A DNA stretch of 64,000 nucleotides from JBFGCT01 sp963825565. Its GTDB lineage: Bacteria; Actinomycetota; Acidimicrobiia; Acidimicrobiales; Ilumatobacteraceae. A program made the position numbers and the translations under genes. Shown here in pieces: positions 1-9,234 of the stretch (positions are counted from its first letter, which is position 1; each line of letters opens with the position of its first letter). The notes beneath the pieces were generated by a model, which searched no databases, had not been told where the DNA came from, and worked only from the letters and a program-made list of their open reading frames with translations. Where the stretch lies: NCBI GenBank assembly GCA_963825565.1, contig CAWGTW010000013.1, forward strand, positions 124,001 through 188,000. The letters run 5' to 3'.

Positions 1-2190
1 CGACCGGGTCGTCGGTGAACTCCTTGGTCACGATCACGTCGGTGACCAGCAGGTCGTCGGTGGCGCCCGGGCCGGTCACCGGCTCCGTGCCGGTCACGCC
101 GGTCACCGAGGCGGTGGCGGTGACGTTGCTCGTCGTGTTGGTGAACAACCCCTGCGGCGACGTTGCCGACGTCTGGAGGGTGACGTCGAACGTGCACGAC
201 GCATCCTCGGCGAGATTGCCCCCGGCGAGGGTCAGCAGCGTGTCGTCGACCGACGCCGTCAGCGTGCTGCCCGGCCCGCACGGGTCGGTCGGCAGCGGCG
301 CGACCGCGGTGAGCCCGGGGAGGAAGGTGAGGTCGTCGGTGAACGCGATGTCGGTGACCGGGCCGAGCGAGTCGAAGTCGCCGACGCCCTCGCCGGAACC
401 CTCGCCGCCGTTGGCGATCGTGAACTGGAGCGTGACCGGGTCGCCGGGGGCGACCGGATCGTCGAGGAACCGCTTGCGGATCGGCGGGGCGCCGACGATC
501 AGCAGGTCATCGGTGGCGGCGTTGCCGGTCACGGCAGCACCGTCCAGGGTCGCCGTGACCGGGGTCGTCACGTTCGGCACGCGACCGGTGGCCGCGGCGT
601 CGGCCACGTCGAGCACGACGGTGAACGAGCACGTTGCCCCCGGGTCCACCTGGCCATCCGACAGCCTCAGGGCCGGCCCGCTGAGCGCGCCGAACAGGCC
701 GAACGTCAGGGCCGAACCGGTGCCGCACACGTCGATCACCGGCGGCAGACCCGCGATCGGTAGCACCGGGTCGAGCTCGTCGATGAACGCGATGTCGGTC
801 ATCGGGTTGTCGGGATCGGGGTTGGTGATCTCGAACGCCAGCGTGACACTGCCGCCGGCACCGACCGGATCGTCGGTGAACTCCTTGGTCAGCACCGGCG
901 CGATGCTGACGAACAGGTCGTCGGACGCCTGGTTGCCGGTCACGGTCGACCCGCCGACGTCACCGGACACGTTGCCGGTCGTGTTGGTCGAGCGAGACGC
1001 CGCTCCGGTCGGCACCGAGACGGTCACGTCGAAGGTGCAGCTCCCCCTGGGCCGACGACACCGCCGGTCAGCACGATCTCGTCGGTGCCGCTGAGGGTCG
1101 AACCGTCACCGCACGGATCGGCGGTGGGCAGCCCGACCGCGGTGAGCCCGGCGAGCGCGGCGTCCAGGTCGTCGGTGAACGTGACGCCGGTCGCGTCCGA
1201 GCTGCGGTCGTTGTTGTTGATCGTGAAGCGCAGGTTCGTCGTCGAGCCGGGCAGCGCCGGGTCGGCGGTGAACTCCTTCTTCAATCGCAGCGGCTGCGTG
1301 GAGGTCACGTCGAGCGCGGCGGTCGCCTTGGTGGCGAGACCGCCGGGGCTGACATTCAACGTCTCACTGACGTTGACGGCGGTGCCGGACTGGCTCGGCA
1401 CGACGTCGACGGCGAACGTGCAGGTGTCACCGGCGGCCAGCGGCGCGTTGGCGGGCGTTGCGATGCCGTTCGCGCTGAAGCTCACGGCTGCCGATCCGGG
1501 TACCGCGGTGATCGTCGTGGTGCTGAACCCGTTCTGGCAGTCGGTCGAGGCGCCGTTGGGGTCGGCGACCGTCATGCCGGTCGGGAGGGTGTCGATGAAG
1601 CTCAGCGAGCCCAAGGACGCGGGGTTCTGCGAGTTGTCGAACGTGAACGTCAGCGTGGCGCGGCTGCCGATCGGGACCGGGTTCGGGCTGAACGACTTCG
1701 TGAACCCGGGAAGCGCAGCGGACACGGTGAGGTCGGCGGACGCGGTGCCGCTGTTACCCAACGACGAGGTCAGGCCGCCGGTCGTGTTGGTCACCGTTCC
1801 GACGGTCGAGGACGTGACGTCGACCGCGATCGCGCACGCGCCGGTGCCGACGCGCCCGTCGGTGAGCGAGATCGTCGTCCCTCCGGCCGTTCCGCTGACC
1901 GTACCGTCGCAGCCGTTGGCGATCCGGGGCGGCGAGGCGACGGTGACGCCGGCGGGGAGCGTGTCGGTGAATGCAAGCCCAGTTGCGGGTCCGCTGTTCG
2001 ATCCATCGATCGTGAACCGCAGCGTCGTCGTGCTCCCGGGACCGATCGTGGAAGGCGAGAACGCCTTGCTGAACGACGGTGGGGCGGTCTGCGCGGTCGA
2101 CGAGGCGCCGGGCACGGCGACGACGAGGCCGACCACCAGCGCGGCGGCGAGCGGCAGCGCGCTGTGGCGAAGCTTGGCATGTACACCCAT
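1..2190 (-). CDS. DUF11-repeat secreted protein, frameshifted and incomplete at its 3' end
   Basis: The start ATG is at 2188-2190 and the gene runs off the left edge. Residues 1-35 look like a signal peptide: a short charged start, a hydrophobic LVVGLVVAVPG core, then AXA-like cleavage near SSTAQTA. The rest is a string of roughly 110-130 residue units, each with KEFTDDPV- or KSFSPNPV-like openings, a TFTDTLPAG or FTDDL segment and a C-TFDVTV strand. This is the pattern of DUF11 / conserved repeat domains of bacterial surface proteins. The first frame stops at 1024, but the same repeat pattern resumes at once in the next minus frame (SCTFDVTVSVP from about 1042) and stays open to base 1. One base appears to be missing in the G5 run (C5 on the given strand, 1043-1047). 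About three units lie before the shift and about three after it. The protein is probably secreted and adhesive or structural; its substrate is unknown. Confidence 0.8.
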
Positions 2191-2440
2191 TGCAGAACCC
2201 CCAGATGACGCCGTTGCGTGGTTGCGTCAACGGCGAATATAGATCGGTTCTCGACGCCGCGCGGGAATACCGCATCGAGCGTTCATCTGGCCGCTCCAGG
2301 CGCGAACGTGCCCGTTGCGGTGACGCCGGGGTGACGCCGCTGCGCTCCGGCAGGCCGGGAACCCGTCCGGCCCACGGTCCGCCGTGGCCACGATCGTCGG
2401 GCGAGCACCGTCACGACCGGGTGGTGGCATGATGGGAACG

Positions 2441-4772
2441 ATGGCCGAACCGATCGATCTCGACGTGCTCGGTCGGGTGCAGCAGCGGGTCCTGTGGCTG
2501 GCGACCCGGATGATCGACCACGCCAACCGGGAGCGGGCCGCGGCCCCGCCCGGGATGGCGATCAAGGTCGGTGGCCACCAGGCCTCGTCGGCGTCGATGG
2601 TGTCGATCATGACCGCGCTGTGGTTCGGGCACCTGTCGGGCGACGACAAGGTCGCCGTCAAGCCTCACGCCAGCCCGGTGTACCACTCGATCAAGTACCT
2701 GACCGGCGAACTCGACCGGTCGTACCTGACGCGGCTGCGGGCGATCGGCGGCCTGCAGGCCTACCCGAGCCGCACGAAGGACCCCGACGTCGCCGACTTC
2801 TCGACCGGCTCGGTCGGGCTCGGGGCCGTCGCCCCGCTCTTCGCGTCGATGGCTCGCCGGTACGTCGACGCCCACTTCGGGCCGGTGACCGAGCGGCCTG
2901 CCCGGTTCATCGCACTCGTCGGCGACGCCGAGCTCGACGAGGGCAACATCTGGGAGGCGATCGCCGATCCGGCCCTGCAGGGGCTCGGCAACGTGACGTG
3001 GATCATCGACGTCAACCGGCAAAGCCTCGACCGCGTGATCCCCGACCAGAAGATCAAGAAGATCATCGAGTTCTTCGGCGGCGCCGGGTGGCACGTCGTC
3101 GAGGCGAAGTACGGCTCGCTGCTCCAGGACGCGTTCGCCCGCCCGCGCGGCGATGCGCTCCGCGCCCACATCGACGCGATGGAGAACGAGCGGTACCAGT
3201 CGCTCTTCGGGCTCCACGGCCCGGGGCTGCGGGCGCGCTTCGTCGACGACGGCACCGACGAGCTGCGGGCATTCGTCGACGGGATCGGCGATGAGGAGCT
3301 GCGACCGCTCGTGACCAACCTCGCCGGCCACGACCTCGGCTGCCTGCTCGACGCGTATCGGCAGTGCGACGAGGTCCCCGACCGCCCGAGCGTCGTGTTC
3401 GCCTACACGGTCAAGGGGTGGGGTCTCCCGATCGCCGGCGACCCGCTCAACCACTCCGCCCTCCTCACCGGGACCCAGATCGACGAGCTGCGGGCGTCGA
3501 TCGGACTCGATGCCTCGATCGAGTGGGATCGCTTCGCCGTCGACTCGCCGGAGGGCCGGCTGTGCGGCGACACCGGGAGCGAGCTGAACAACGAGCCGGT
3601 CAAGCCGCGGCCGACGCTCCCCATCCCCGATTCGGTCGGCGTGCGCCGCGAACCGGCCGGTCAGCTCGCAGGAGACGTTCGGGCGGATCCTGACCGCGCT
3701 CGGCGAGATCGAACCGGTCGCCGCCCGGCTGGTCACGACCTCGCCCGATGTCGCCGTGTCGACCAACCTCGGCGGCTGGATCAACAAGATGGGGGTGTTC
3801 ACGACCGACGCCCGGCCCGACTACCTCGGCGCGGACAGCGTGCTCAAGTGGGACCAGAGCGCGGCGGGCCATCACGTCGAGCTCGGCATCAGCGAGATGA
3901 ACATGTTCCTCGCCCTCCACGCGTTCGGGCTCGCCCACGAGCTGCACGGCGAGCACCTCCTCCCGGTCGGCACCGTGTACGACCCGTTCGTCTGCCGCGG
4001 GCTCGATGCGCTGATCTACGCGCTCTACAACGGCGCCCGCTTCGTCGTCGCCGGCACACCGGCCGGGGTGACGCTCGCCCCCGAGGGCGGGGCGCACCAG
4101 TCGTCGATCACCCCGTCGATCGGCCTCGAGCTGCCAGGGCTCACCTATGCCGAACCGGCCTATGCACGCGTGGTCGACTGGCTGCTGTGCGACGGCCTCC
4201 AACGGATCGGCTACCCCGACGGCGATTCGCTGTACCTCCGGCTCTCGACACGCCAGGTCGACCAGGCGCCGTTCGAGGCGGCGATCGAACGGCTCGGTAC
4301 CGAGCGCGTGCGGACCGATCTCCTCGCCGGCGGCTACCGCCTCGTCGAACCCGCGGGTCCGGCGGACGTGATCCTCGCGACCTGTGGTCCGGTCGTGCCC
4401 GAGGCCGTCGGGGCGGCGGGGATGCTCGCCACCGAGGGGGTCGAGGCGGTCGTGATCGACGTCACCAGCTCGGACCGGCTGTACCGCGGGTGGCGGCGCG
4501 AGTTGCGCGACGCGGCGCGCCAGGCACGACCTGCGACCGACCACCATCACCTCGCCGCGCTGCTCGCACCTGCGGAGCGACACGTGCCGATCGTGACCGT
4601 CCACGACGCCGCGTCGCATCACCTCGCCTGGCTCGGCGGCGTGTTCGGCGCCCGGACCGTCCCGGTCGGTGTCGACCGCTTCGGGCAGTCCGGTGGCATC
4701 CACGACCTCTACGAAGCGTTCGACCTGCTGCCCGAGCAGATCGCCAACGCCGCGCTCGTCGCCTTGAGCTGA
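2441..4772 (+). CDS. Pyruvate dehydrogenase E1 / transketolase-like TPP enzyme (single-base frameshift)
   Basis: This is a thiamine-diphosphate enzyme resembling the homodimeric E1 component (AceE type), about 776 residues once the frame is repaired, against about 890 for AceE. The N-terminal half has the TPP motif GDAELDEGN with a later N in the usual spacing, plus KVGGHQASSASM and the HASPVYHS region. The C-terminal half has GISEMNMFLAL and GVTLAPEGGAHQSS, which are hallmarks of AceE-like pyrimidine and C-terminal domains. The frame of the first half is left near 3659: removing one G from the GG at 3659-3660 joins REPA to VSSQETFGRIL and continues to the stop at 4770-4772. Starts at 2429 and 2432 are alternatives; MAEPIDLD at 2441 is the best fit. 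No E2 or E3 gene is adjacent, so the 2-oxoacid substrate is not settled. Confidence 0.82.
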
Positions 4773-4783
4773 ACGTCGCGCCC

Positions 4784-4805
4784 GTCGCCGGCCGCGACCG
4801 GCGAT
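4784..4805. terminator. Hairpin between convergent genes
   Basis: TCGCCGG (4785-4791) and CCGGCGA (4798-4804) form a perfect 7-bp stem around a 6-base loop, with one extra G-T pair outside. It lies in the 36-base gap between the E1-like gene and azoR, which face each other. There is no T tract, so Rho-independent termination in the strict sense is unproven. Confidence 0.5.
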
Positions 4806-4808
4806 CGA

Positions 4809-5408
4809 TCAGGCCGCGAGCAGCTCGATCGAGTCGACCTTCGCCCGCGCCGATTCGATCGCCGCATCGGGATCGACGTTGAGCTGCTCGGCTGCGATGA
4901 CGGTCACGTCGGTGAGCCCGAGGAAGCCGAGGAACGTGGTGAGCCACGTCGAGGACAGGTCCATCGGCGAACCGACCGGCACACCGCCGGACGCGACCAC
5001 CACGTACACCGGCTTGTCGGCGATCAGCCCCTCGGGTCCGCTCTCGGTGTAGCGGAACGTGGTCCCCGCTCGGGCGACGAGGTCGGCCCACGCTTTCATG
5101 GCAGCCGGCGGACCGAAGTTGTAGATCGGCAGCCCGATCACGACGATGTCCGCGCCGACCAGCTCGTCGATCAGGTCGTCGGCGACGGTCAATGCAGCGC
5201 GCTGATCGGCGCTGCGCTGCGCCGGAGGCGTCCACATCGCGCCGAGGATCGTCTCGGACAGCAAGGGCAGGCCGGCCGCCAGGTCCCGCTCGATCACGTG
5301 GGTGTCGCCGGTGCGGTCGGTCAACCGTTCGATCAGTCGACCGACGAGTTCGCGGCTGGCCGAGCCCTCGTGCCGGGCGGAGGAGTCGATACGAAGAATT
5401 GTTGTCAT
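4809..5408 (-). CDS. azoR: FMN-dependent NADH-azoreductase (AzoR/AcpD family)
   Basis: This 199-residue cytoplasmic flavoprotein has the usual length of the family. It opens with the flavodoxin-like strand TTILRIDSSARHEGSASREL, a phosphate-binding loop for FMN. The family motif PIYNFGPPAAMKAW is at about residue 98, and VVASGGVPVG follows in the second FMN-contact region. AzoR enzymes use NADH to reduce azo dyes and quinones and are thought to protect against quinone or thiol-reactive stress. The ATG at 5406-5408 lies inside an imperfect palindrome, and a related perfect palindrome lies 31 bases upstream. Expression is therefore probably controlled by a repressor that binds both. No regulator gene adjoins it. 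No Shine-Dalgarno sequence is evident. Confidence 0.9.
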   Translation of the reverse strand: MTTILRIDSSARHEGSASRELVGRLIERLTDRTGDTHVIERDLAAGLPLLSETILGAMWTPPAQRSADQRAALTVADDLIDELVGADIVVIGLPIYNFGPPAAMKAWADLVARAGTTFRYTESGPEGLIADKPVYVVVASGGVPVGSPMDLSSTWLTTFLGFLGLTDVTVIAAEQLNVDPDAAIESARAKVDSIELLAA

Positions 5409-5445
5409 GGCAACTGTTCTATCGGGCGATTGTTGTGATCACAAC
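5401..5445 (-). promoter_or_regulatory. Paired palindromic operator upstream of azoR
   Basis: There is a perfect 14-bp palindrome, GTTGTGATCACAAC, at 5432-5445 and an imperfect relative, GTTGTCATGGCAAC, at 5401-5414 covering the azoR start codon. Their centres are 31 bases apart, about three helical turns, so two dimers would bind on the same DNA face. AT-rich sequence (TAAATAG) lies just outside the distal site. The spacing and shared GTTG...CAAC arms fit a dimeric winged-helix repressor such as a HxlR- or MarR-type protein; the identity of the regulator is inference. Confidence 0.55.
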
Positions 5446-5493
5446 TAAATAGTGACCGGTGGTGCAGGGATTCCGAGCGGGCATGCTGGTGCG

Positions 5494-5703
5494 ATGTTCC
5501 TCGGCGAGGATCTCCTGACCTACATCGTGCTGGCGTTCGGCGGCGCACTCTTCGCCGGCAACCTGCTGGCCGTGATCCGCCCGCCGGCCGAGCGACTCGA
5601 CGAGGACAGCCTCGAGCGCGCGCCGGTCGTGCGCAGCCTGGTATTCGCAGGGATCGGCCTGATCGCCGCGCTCTGGGCCGTGGCGTCACTGCTCGCCGGC
5701 TGA
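5494..5703 (+). CDS. Small membrane protein
   Basis: This 69-residue protein starts at the ATG at 5494 (MFLGEDLL). It has two predicted membrane segments: LTYIVLAFGGALFAGNLLAV near the N terminus and SLVFAGIGLIAALWAVASLL at the C terminus. The charged loop between them contains RPPAERLDEDSLERAP. I recognise no family. An upstream start at 5452 would add 14 residues that look like leader sequence. It stands alone between the azoR operator and the convergent lipoprotein gene. Confidence 0.6.
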   Translation: MFLGEDLLTYIVLAFGGALFAGNLLAVIRPPAERLDEDSLERAPVVRSLVFAGIGLIAALWAVASLLAG

Positions 5704-5756
5704 GCGCGCAGCTTCGCTGCACCTTGTCGCCACGCCGCGTCAGCGCGCCGGTTCGC

Positions 5757-5794
5757 CGGGTCGTCGAGCCGGTCGTCGAATCGAGGACGACCCG
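5757..5794. terminator. Hairpin between convergent genes
   Basis: CGGGTCGTC (5757-5765) pairs with GACGACCCG (5786-5794) as a perfect 9-bp stem with a 20-base loop. It lies between the small membrane protein and the convergent lipoprotein gene. A shorter GCAGC/GCTGC hairpin lies at about 5708-5720. No T tract follows. Confidence 0.45.
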
Positions 5795-5798
5795 TCGC

Positions 5799-6482
5799 TC
5801 AGACGACCGCCGAGACGACGACCGTCATCGCGTCGCTCCCGCTGCCGTCGTCACCGCCGATCAGCGAGACCATCCAGGAGCCGGTCTCCCAGGTGGCCGA
5901 GACGCCGCTCGGGCTCTCGAAGAAGGAGCTGCGGTCGAACCCGGCCGCTTCCAGCGCGGCACCGTAGTCGGCGACGAAGCCGGCGGCGTCGGTAGCAGGT
6001 ACGCCCTGAACCGAGAACGTCAGCCTGCCACCCCCCTCGTCGAACGTGGCGCTCGACACGACGGTCAGCCCGTCCGGCACGGGGACGGCCGACGGCCAGT
6101 CTGCGGGGATGTCGCTGCCGGTCTGGAACGACACGTCCCCTTCGTCGCCGCTGATCTGGACGTTCCCACCGTCGCCGTCGACGACCACGTTGCCCTGGTC
6201 GGACTCGATGTTGATCGAGTCGCCGTTGGCGTCGATGTCGCCGGTGATCACCTCACCGTTCTCGTCGACGACGACGAAGTTGCCTTCCTCGTCGATGCTG
6301 AAGCTGCCGTCCTCGGACTGGACGCTGATGCCGCCGTCGTCACCGAACTCGACGTCGACCGAACCGCCGGACTGCTGCTCGATCAGCTGTTCGATGCCCT
6401 CCTGCCCGGAATCGCCGCATGCCGTCGCCAGCACGAGGACTCCGACGAGCGTGAGGCCTGCCTTGCGATGGACCGTGTTCAT
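5799..6482 (-). CDS. Acidic lipoprotein of unknown function
   Basis: This 227-residue protein begins with a lipoprotein signal peptide (MNTVHRKAGL, hydrophobic core, LATAC lipobox with C at about residue 22). The stretch from about 38 to 120 is very acidic and made of short beta-like repeats (SVQSEDGSFSIDEEG, FVVVDENGEV, VVVDGDGGNV). The C-terminal 100 residues look like a compact domain (IPADWPSAVPVPDGLTV, then a DYGAALEAAGF helix). I recognise this general layout from actinobacterial lipoproteins but cannot name a function. A strong ribosome site, AAAGGAG, sits 7 bases before the ATG. The Asp/Gly-rich strands could bind Ca2+; that is inference. Confidence 0.75.
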   Translation of the reverse strand: MNTVHRKAGLTLVGVLVLATACGDSGQEGIEQLIEQQSGGSVDVEFGDDGGISVQSEDGSFSIDEEGNFVVVDENGEVITGDIDANGDSINIESDQGNVVVDGDGGNVQISGDEGDVSFQTGSDIPADWPSAVPVPDGLTVVSSATFDEGGGRLTFSVQGVPATDAAGFVADYGAALEAAGFDRSSFFESPSGVSATWETGSWMVSLIGGDDGSGSDAMTVVVSAVV

Positions 6483-6626
6483 CGTCGTCTCCTTTCGCCT
6501 GCTCCACGACCGTACCCCGTCCAGGTGGTCGCCGGTAGGGCGTGTTGGCCCCAGGTCGCGGCGTCACGTGTCACCGCGCAGGGGCGGGATCTGGAAGATT
6601 GGCCCGGTGCATCAGGTCGTCAACGC

Positions 6627-7229
6627 ATGAGCTCGCCGCTGCGTCTCACCTTCGTCGAGTCGGCGTCGCGCACCGGGACCCTGCCGGCGTCGCCGGTCGA
6701 AGTGTCCTTCGTCGGCAGGTCCAACGTCGGCAAGTCGTCGCTCATCAACGCGCTGGCCAACCGCAAGCAGTTGGCGCGGGTGTCGAACACTCCGGGCCGG
6801 ACCCAGCTGATCAACCTGTTCCGGCTGGACGAGGGCGCCCCGGAGGAGGAGCAGGGGACCGTGGTCGACCTCCCCGGCTACGGCTACGCCAAAGCCGCCA
6901 AGCACATCACCAGGGACTGGCCGGCGATGATCGAGGGCTACCTGCTCGAACGCGAGGAGCTGGCGATGGTGTTCGTGCTCGTCGACGGTGCGATCGGCCC
7001 GACGACGCTCGACGCGCGGATGTTCGACTGGCTCCGGTACCACGCCGTGCCGCACACCGTCGTCGCCACGAAGTTCGACAAGGTCAAGTCGTCGAAGCGA
7101 GCGACGCGCAAGAAGCAGTTGGCTGCCGGCTGCCTGCTCGAGCCGGCCGACATCGTCTGGGTCAGTGCGACCAAGGGCGCCGGGATCGATCAGCTCCGCG
7201 GCCTGGTCCGGTCCCACCTGTCACGCTGA
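6627..7229 (+). CDS. engB: Ribosome biogenesis GTP-binding protein EngB/YsxC
   Basis: This 200-residue TRAFAC-class GTPase has all its motifs in order: G1 GRSNVGKSS (30-38), G2 TPGRTQ (55-60), G3 DLPGYG (81-86), G4 TKFD (148-151) and G5 VSATKG near 176. EngB assists late assembly of the 50S ribosomal subunit in the cytoplasm. The length is typical. The ATG at 6627 begins the conserved N terminus; an open frame upstream to 5724 is the antisense shadow of the lipoprotein gene. There is no clear Shine-Dalgarno sequence, so it may be translated from a short or leaderless transcript. It converges with the hypothetical gene at 7262. Confidence 0.95.
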   Translation: MSSPLRLTFVESASRTGTLPASPVEVSFVGRSNVGKSSLINALANRKQLARVSNTPGRTQLINLFRLDEGAPEEEQGTVVDLPGYGYAKAAKHITRDWPAMIEGYLLEREELAMVFVLVDGAIGPTTLDARMFDWLRYHAVPHTVVATKFDKVKSSKRATRKKQLAAGCLLEPADIVWVSATKGAGIDQLRGLVRSHLSR

Positions 7230-7261
7230 CGACTGACGGTTCGGCGAGCGATACCGGCGAC

Positions 7262-8083
7262 TCAGGCGCCGATCGCCCAGTTCGACTGGACGCGGTAGAG
7301 GTAGTGGTCCGCGACGTAGTTGAGGAAGCGCCGTGCCGATCGGATCCGATTGGCGATGTCGCGCAGCAACACCGGCGTCGAGGACGAGCTCTCCGCCGCC
7401 GCCCGGTACCACGCCGAGCTGAGCCCCTCGAGCGCATCGAGACCCGGCGTCGGCGAGCCCAGGTCGACCAGATGATCGAGCTCCTCGTCGGACATCCCCG
7501 CCGAGCGACCGAGATGTTCGGCCCGGGCGGCGGTCAGCGCCGTCGCACCGTTGCAGTCGGGGAAGACGCCGGCCTGGAACAGCGCCAGATCGCCGAGCCG
7601 GCGGAGCAGGACGATCTGATCGGCCGGCTCGACCGCGTCGAGCCATGCGACCAACTCGTCGAGGTCGAGGCGATCGACCGGGATCGGGAAGGCGACCGGG
7701 GTCGCGAAGCCGACGAGCAGCTGGGCGGCGAAGAGCAGCCGACCCGGGGCATCGGCGAACTCGAGCAGCGGGTCGACATCGAAGACGGGCAGCCGTGACC
7801 CCGGACCCACCCAGTCGTCGACCCACTGGCTCGACGCCAGCTCGTCGGCCGAGCGGTGGACGAGCACGGCGAAGAACAGCAGGGGCGAGACGAGCAGGCT
7901 GACGGCGTCGTCGCCGTCGAGCACCGCCGCGACGACCTCGGGGCGGCGCAGCACGTCGTTCGCGTACCATGGGCGGCGGTCCAGGTCGGTGCGCAGCGAC
8001 GCAGTGTCGGTCCCCAGTGCACGCGCCAGGATGGTGAGGTCCCCGTCCTCCAGTTCCAGGCGCTGGCGTGGCATCGCGGTCAC
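7262..8083 (-). CDS. Hypothetical protein
   Basis: This 273-residue, predominantly helical soluble protein has no family I recognise. It begins with LELEDGDLTILARALGTD, followed by a segment rich in Leu/Val/Phe (AVSLLVSPLLFFAVLVH, about residues 60-76) that could be a buried helix rather than a membrane span. The C terminus (RFLNYVADHYLYRVQSNW) is conserved-looking and aromatic. Codon usage matches the neighbours and no signal peptide is visible. It is a single gene between engB (convergent) and the dioxygenase at 8233 on the same strand, from which it is separated by 149 bases. Confidence 0.7.
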   Translation of the reverse strand: MTAMPRQRLELEDGDLTILARALGTDTASLRTDLDRRPWYANDVLRRPEVVAAVLDGDDAVSLLVSPLLFFAVLVHRSADELASSQWVDDWVGPGSRLPVFDVDPLLEFADAPGRLLFAAQLLVGFATPVAFPIPVDRLDLDELVAWLDAVEPADQIVLLRRLGDLALFQAGVFPDCNGATALTAARAEHLGRSAGMSDEELDHLVDLGSPTPGLDALEGLSSAWYRAAAESSSSTPVLLRDIANRIRSARRFLNYVADHYLYRVQSNWAIGA

Positions 8084-8232
8084 CTACCTCGTTGTCGTCG
8101 TGATCGACGTCGTAGCACTGCTGTCGGCCTGATCGTCCGCCACCTCAAGCGATTGACACGAAGCAGCAACCTCTCCGCACGGCCGATCCGTCCTGAACGT
8201 TCGCCGGGCGAGCACGCCGTTCCGGCACCTCG

Positions 8233-9066
8233 TCAGCTGACGGGCTCGCCGAAGCTCATCGCGCCGGTGCGCCCGCGGATCGCTTCGAGCGGGTCGCGGA
8301 CGTCGTCGATGTAGCCGAGCGCGTAGGCGCCGATCTGGTAGCCCATCAGCTTCAGCAGGTCGTCGGGGAGGGTGGCGGCGATGTCGGGCGGGACCGACAG
8401 GTACTGGTTCTCCTCCTGGCGCAGCCATGCCACGTCGTACGTGACGTTCAACCCCATCCTGGTGTGGTCGGAGCGATTGGCGCCCCCGCCGTGGTACACC
8501 TTGCCGGTGTAGATCAGGCACGAGCCCCTGCGCATCTCGGCCGGCACGGTCTCGTCGAGCGTGTGCTCGAAGCTGTTCGGCAGGTGCTGGCTCCCCGGCA
8601 TCAGGCGGGTCGCTCCGTTACCCTCGGTGAAGTCGGTCATCGCCCAGATCGTGTTGCACTGGACGTCGTAGTCGTCGGGGAAGTCGAAGAAGTCGAACGC
8701 CCACTGGTCCCGGTGCACGGTCTGTGCCGGCGAACCGGGACCGATCGAGATCACCTGGGTCAGGTGGAGTTGGATGTGCCTGGCCCGGTGCAGTAGTCGG
8801 CGGGCGACGTCGAGGATCAGCGGGTGCTGGATCAGCTCGTGGCTCGACGGAGAGCGGGCGATCAACGCGCCGGTGCGCTTCGTGTTGCGTCCCGAGAAGT
8901 CGTCGCTTCCCACCGGCGTCGCGTCGATGAACGGAGCCATCTCGGCGGCGATCCGATCGATCGTCTCGTCGTCGGCGAGGTCGTCGACGATCACCGCCGC
9001 ATCGCTGAGCAGGATCGAGCGAATCTCCTCCGCACCGGCGGTCGCCGGTAGGTGCTGCACTGCCAT
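8233..9066 (-). CDS. Phytanoyl-CoA dioxygenase (PhyH) family protein
   Basis: This 277-residue protein belongs to the Fe(II)/2-oxoglutarate dioxygenases. The iron triad is visible: HRD with H118 and D120, then distal H192 in KVYHGGGANRS. R203 is placed to hold 2-oxoglutarate. The surrounding MPGSQHLPNSFEH and GSCLIYTGKV segments are typical of the PhyH cupin fold. Members hydroxylate small molecules or acyl-CoA chains; the substrate here is not predictable. The ATG at 9064-9066 (MAVQHLPA) is chosen because the frame further upstream (to 9171) is basic and Ser/Arg rich, unlike the family. Confidence 0.85.
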   Translation of the reverse strand: MAVQHLPATAGAEEIRSILLSDAAVIVDDLADDETIDRIAAEMAPFIDATPVGSDDFSGRNTKRTGALIARSPSSHELIQHPLILDVARRLLHRARHIQLHLTQVISIGPGSPAQTVHRDQWAFDFFDFPDDYDVQCNTIWAMTDFTEGNGATRLMPGSQHLPNSFEHTLDETVPAEMRRGSCLIYTGKVYHGGGANRSDHTRMGLNVTYDVAWLRQEENQYLSVPPDIAATLPDDLLKLMGYQIGAYALGYIDDVRDPLEAIRGRTGAMSFGEPVS

Positions 9067-9234
9067 GATGACGACCGTAGCCAGCGAGCTGCGGGTCGCG
9101 CTCCCCCGAACGCCGGCTCCGCCGTTCGGCGGGAACCCGAGAAAAAGCCTCCGGAGCCGACCGGTCCGCATTGCCGCCGCCCTGCGCTGCTGTTACCTTC
9201 CCGACAGCAGTATCCACCACGCGAAGGGACAACC

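Noticed and set aside
15..1094. Long plus-strand open frame over the DUF11 region
   Set aside because: It is antisense to a clear repeat protein. The Val/Ser/Pro-rich text is what the opposite strand of GC-rich codons gives, with no domain or start signal.
3655..3662. Programmed +1 frameshift in the E1-like gene
   Set aside because: No slippery heptamer or stimulating structure was evident. Three similar indels nearby make an assembly error simpler.
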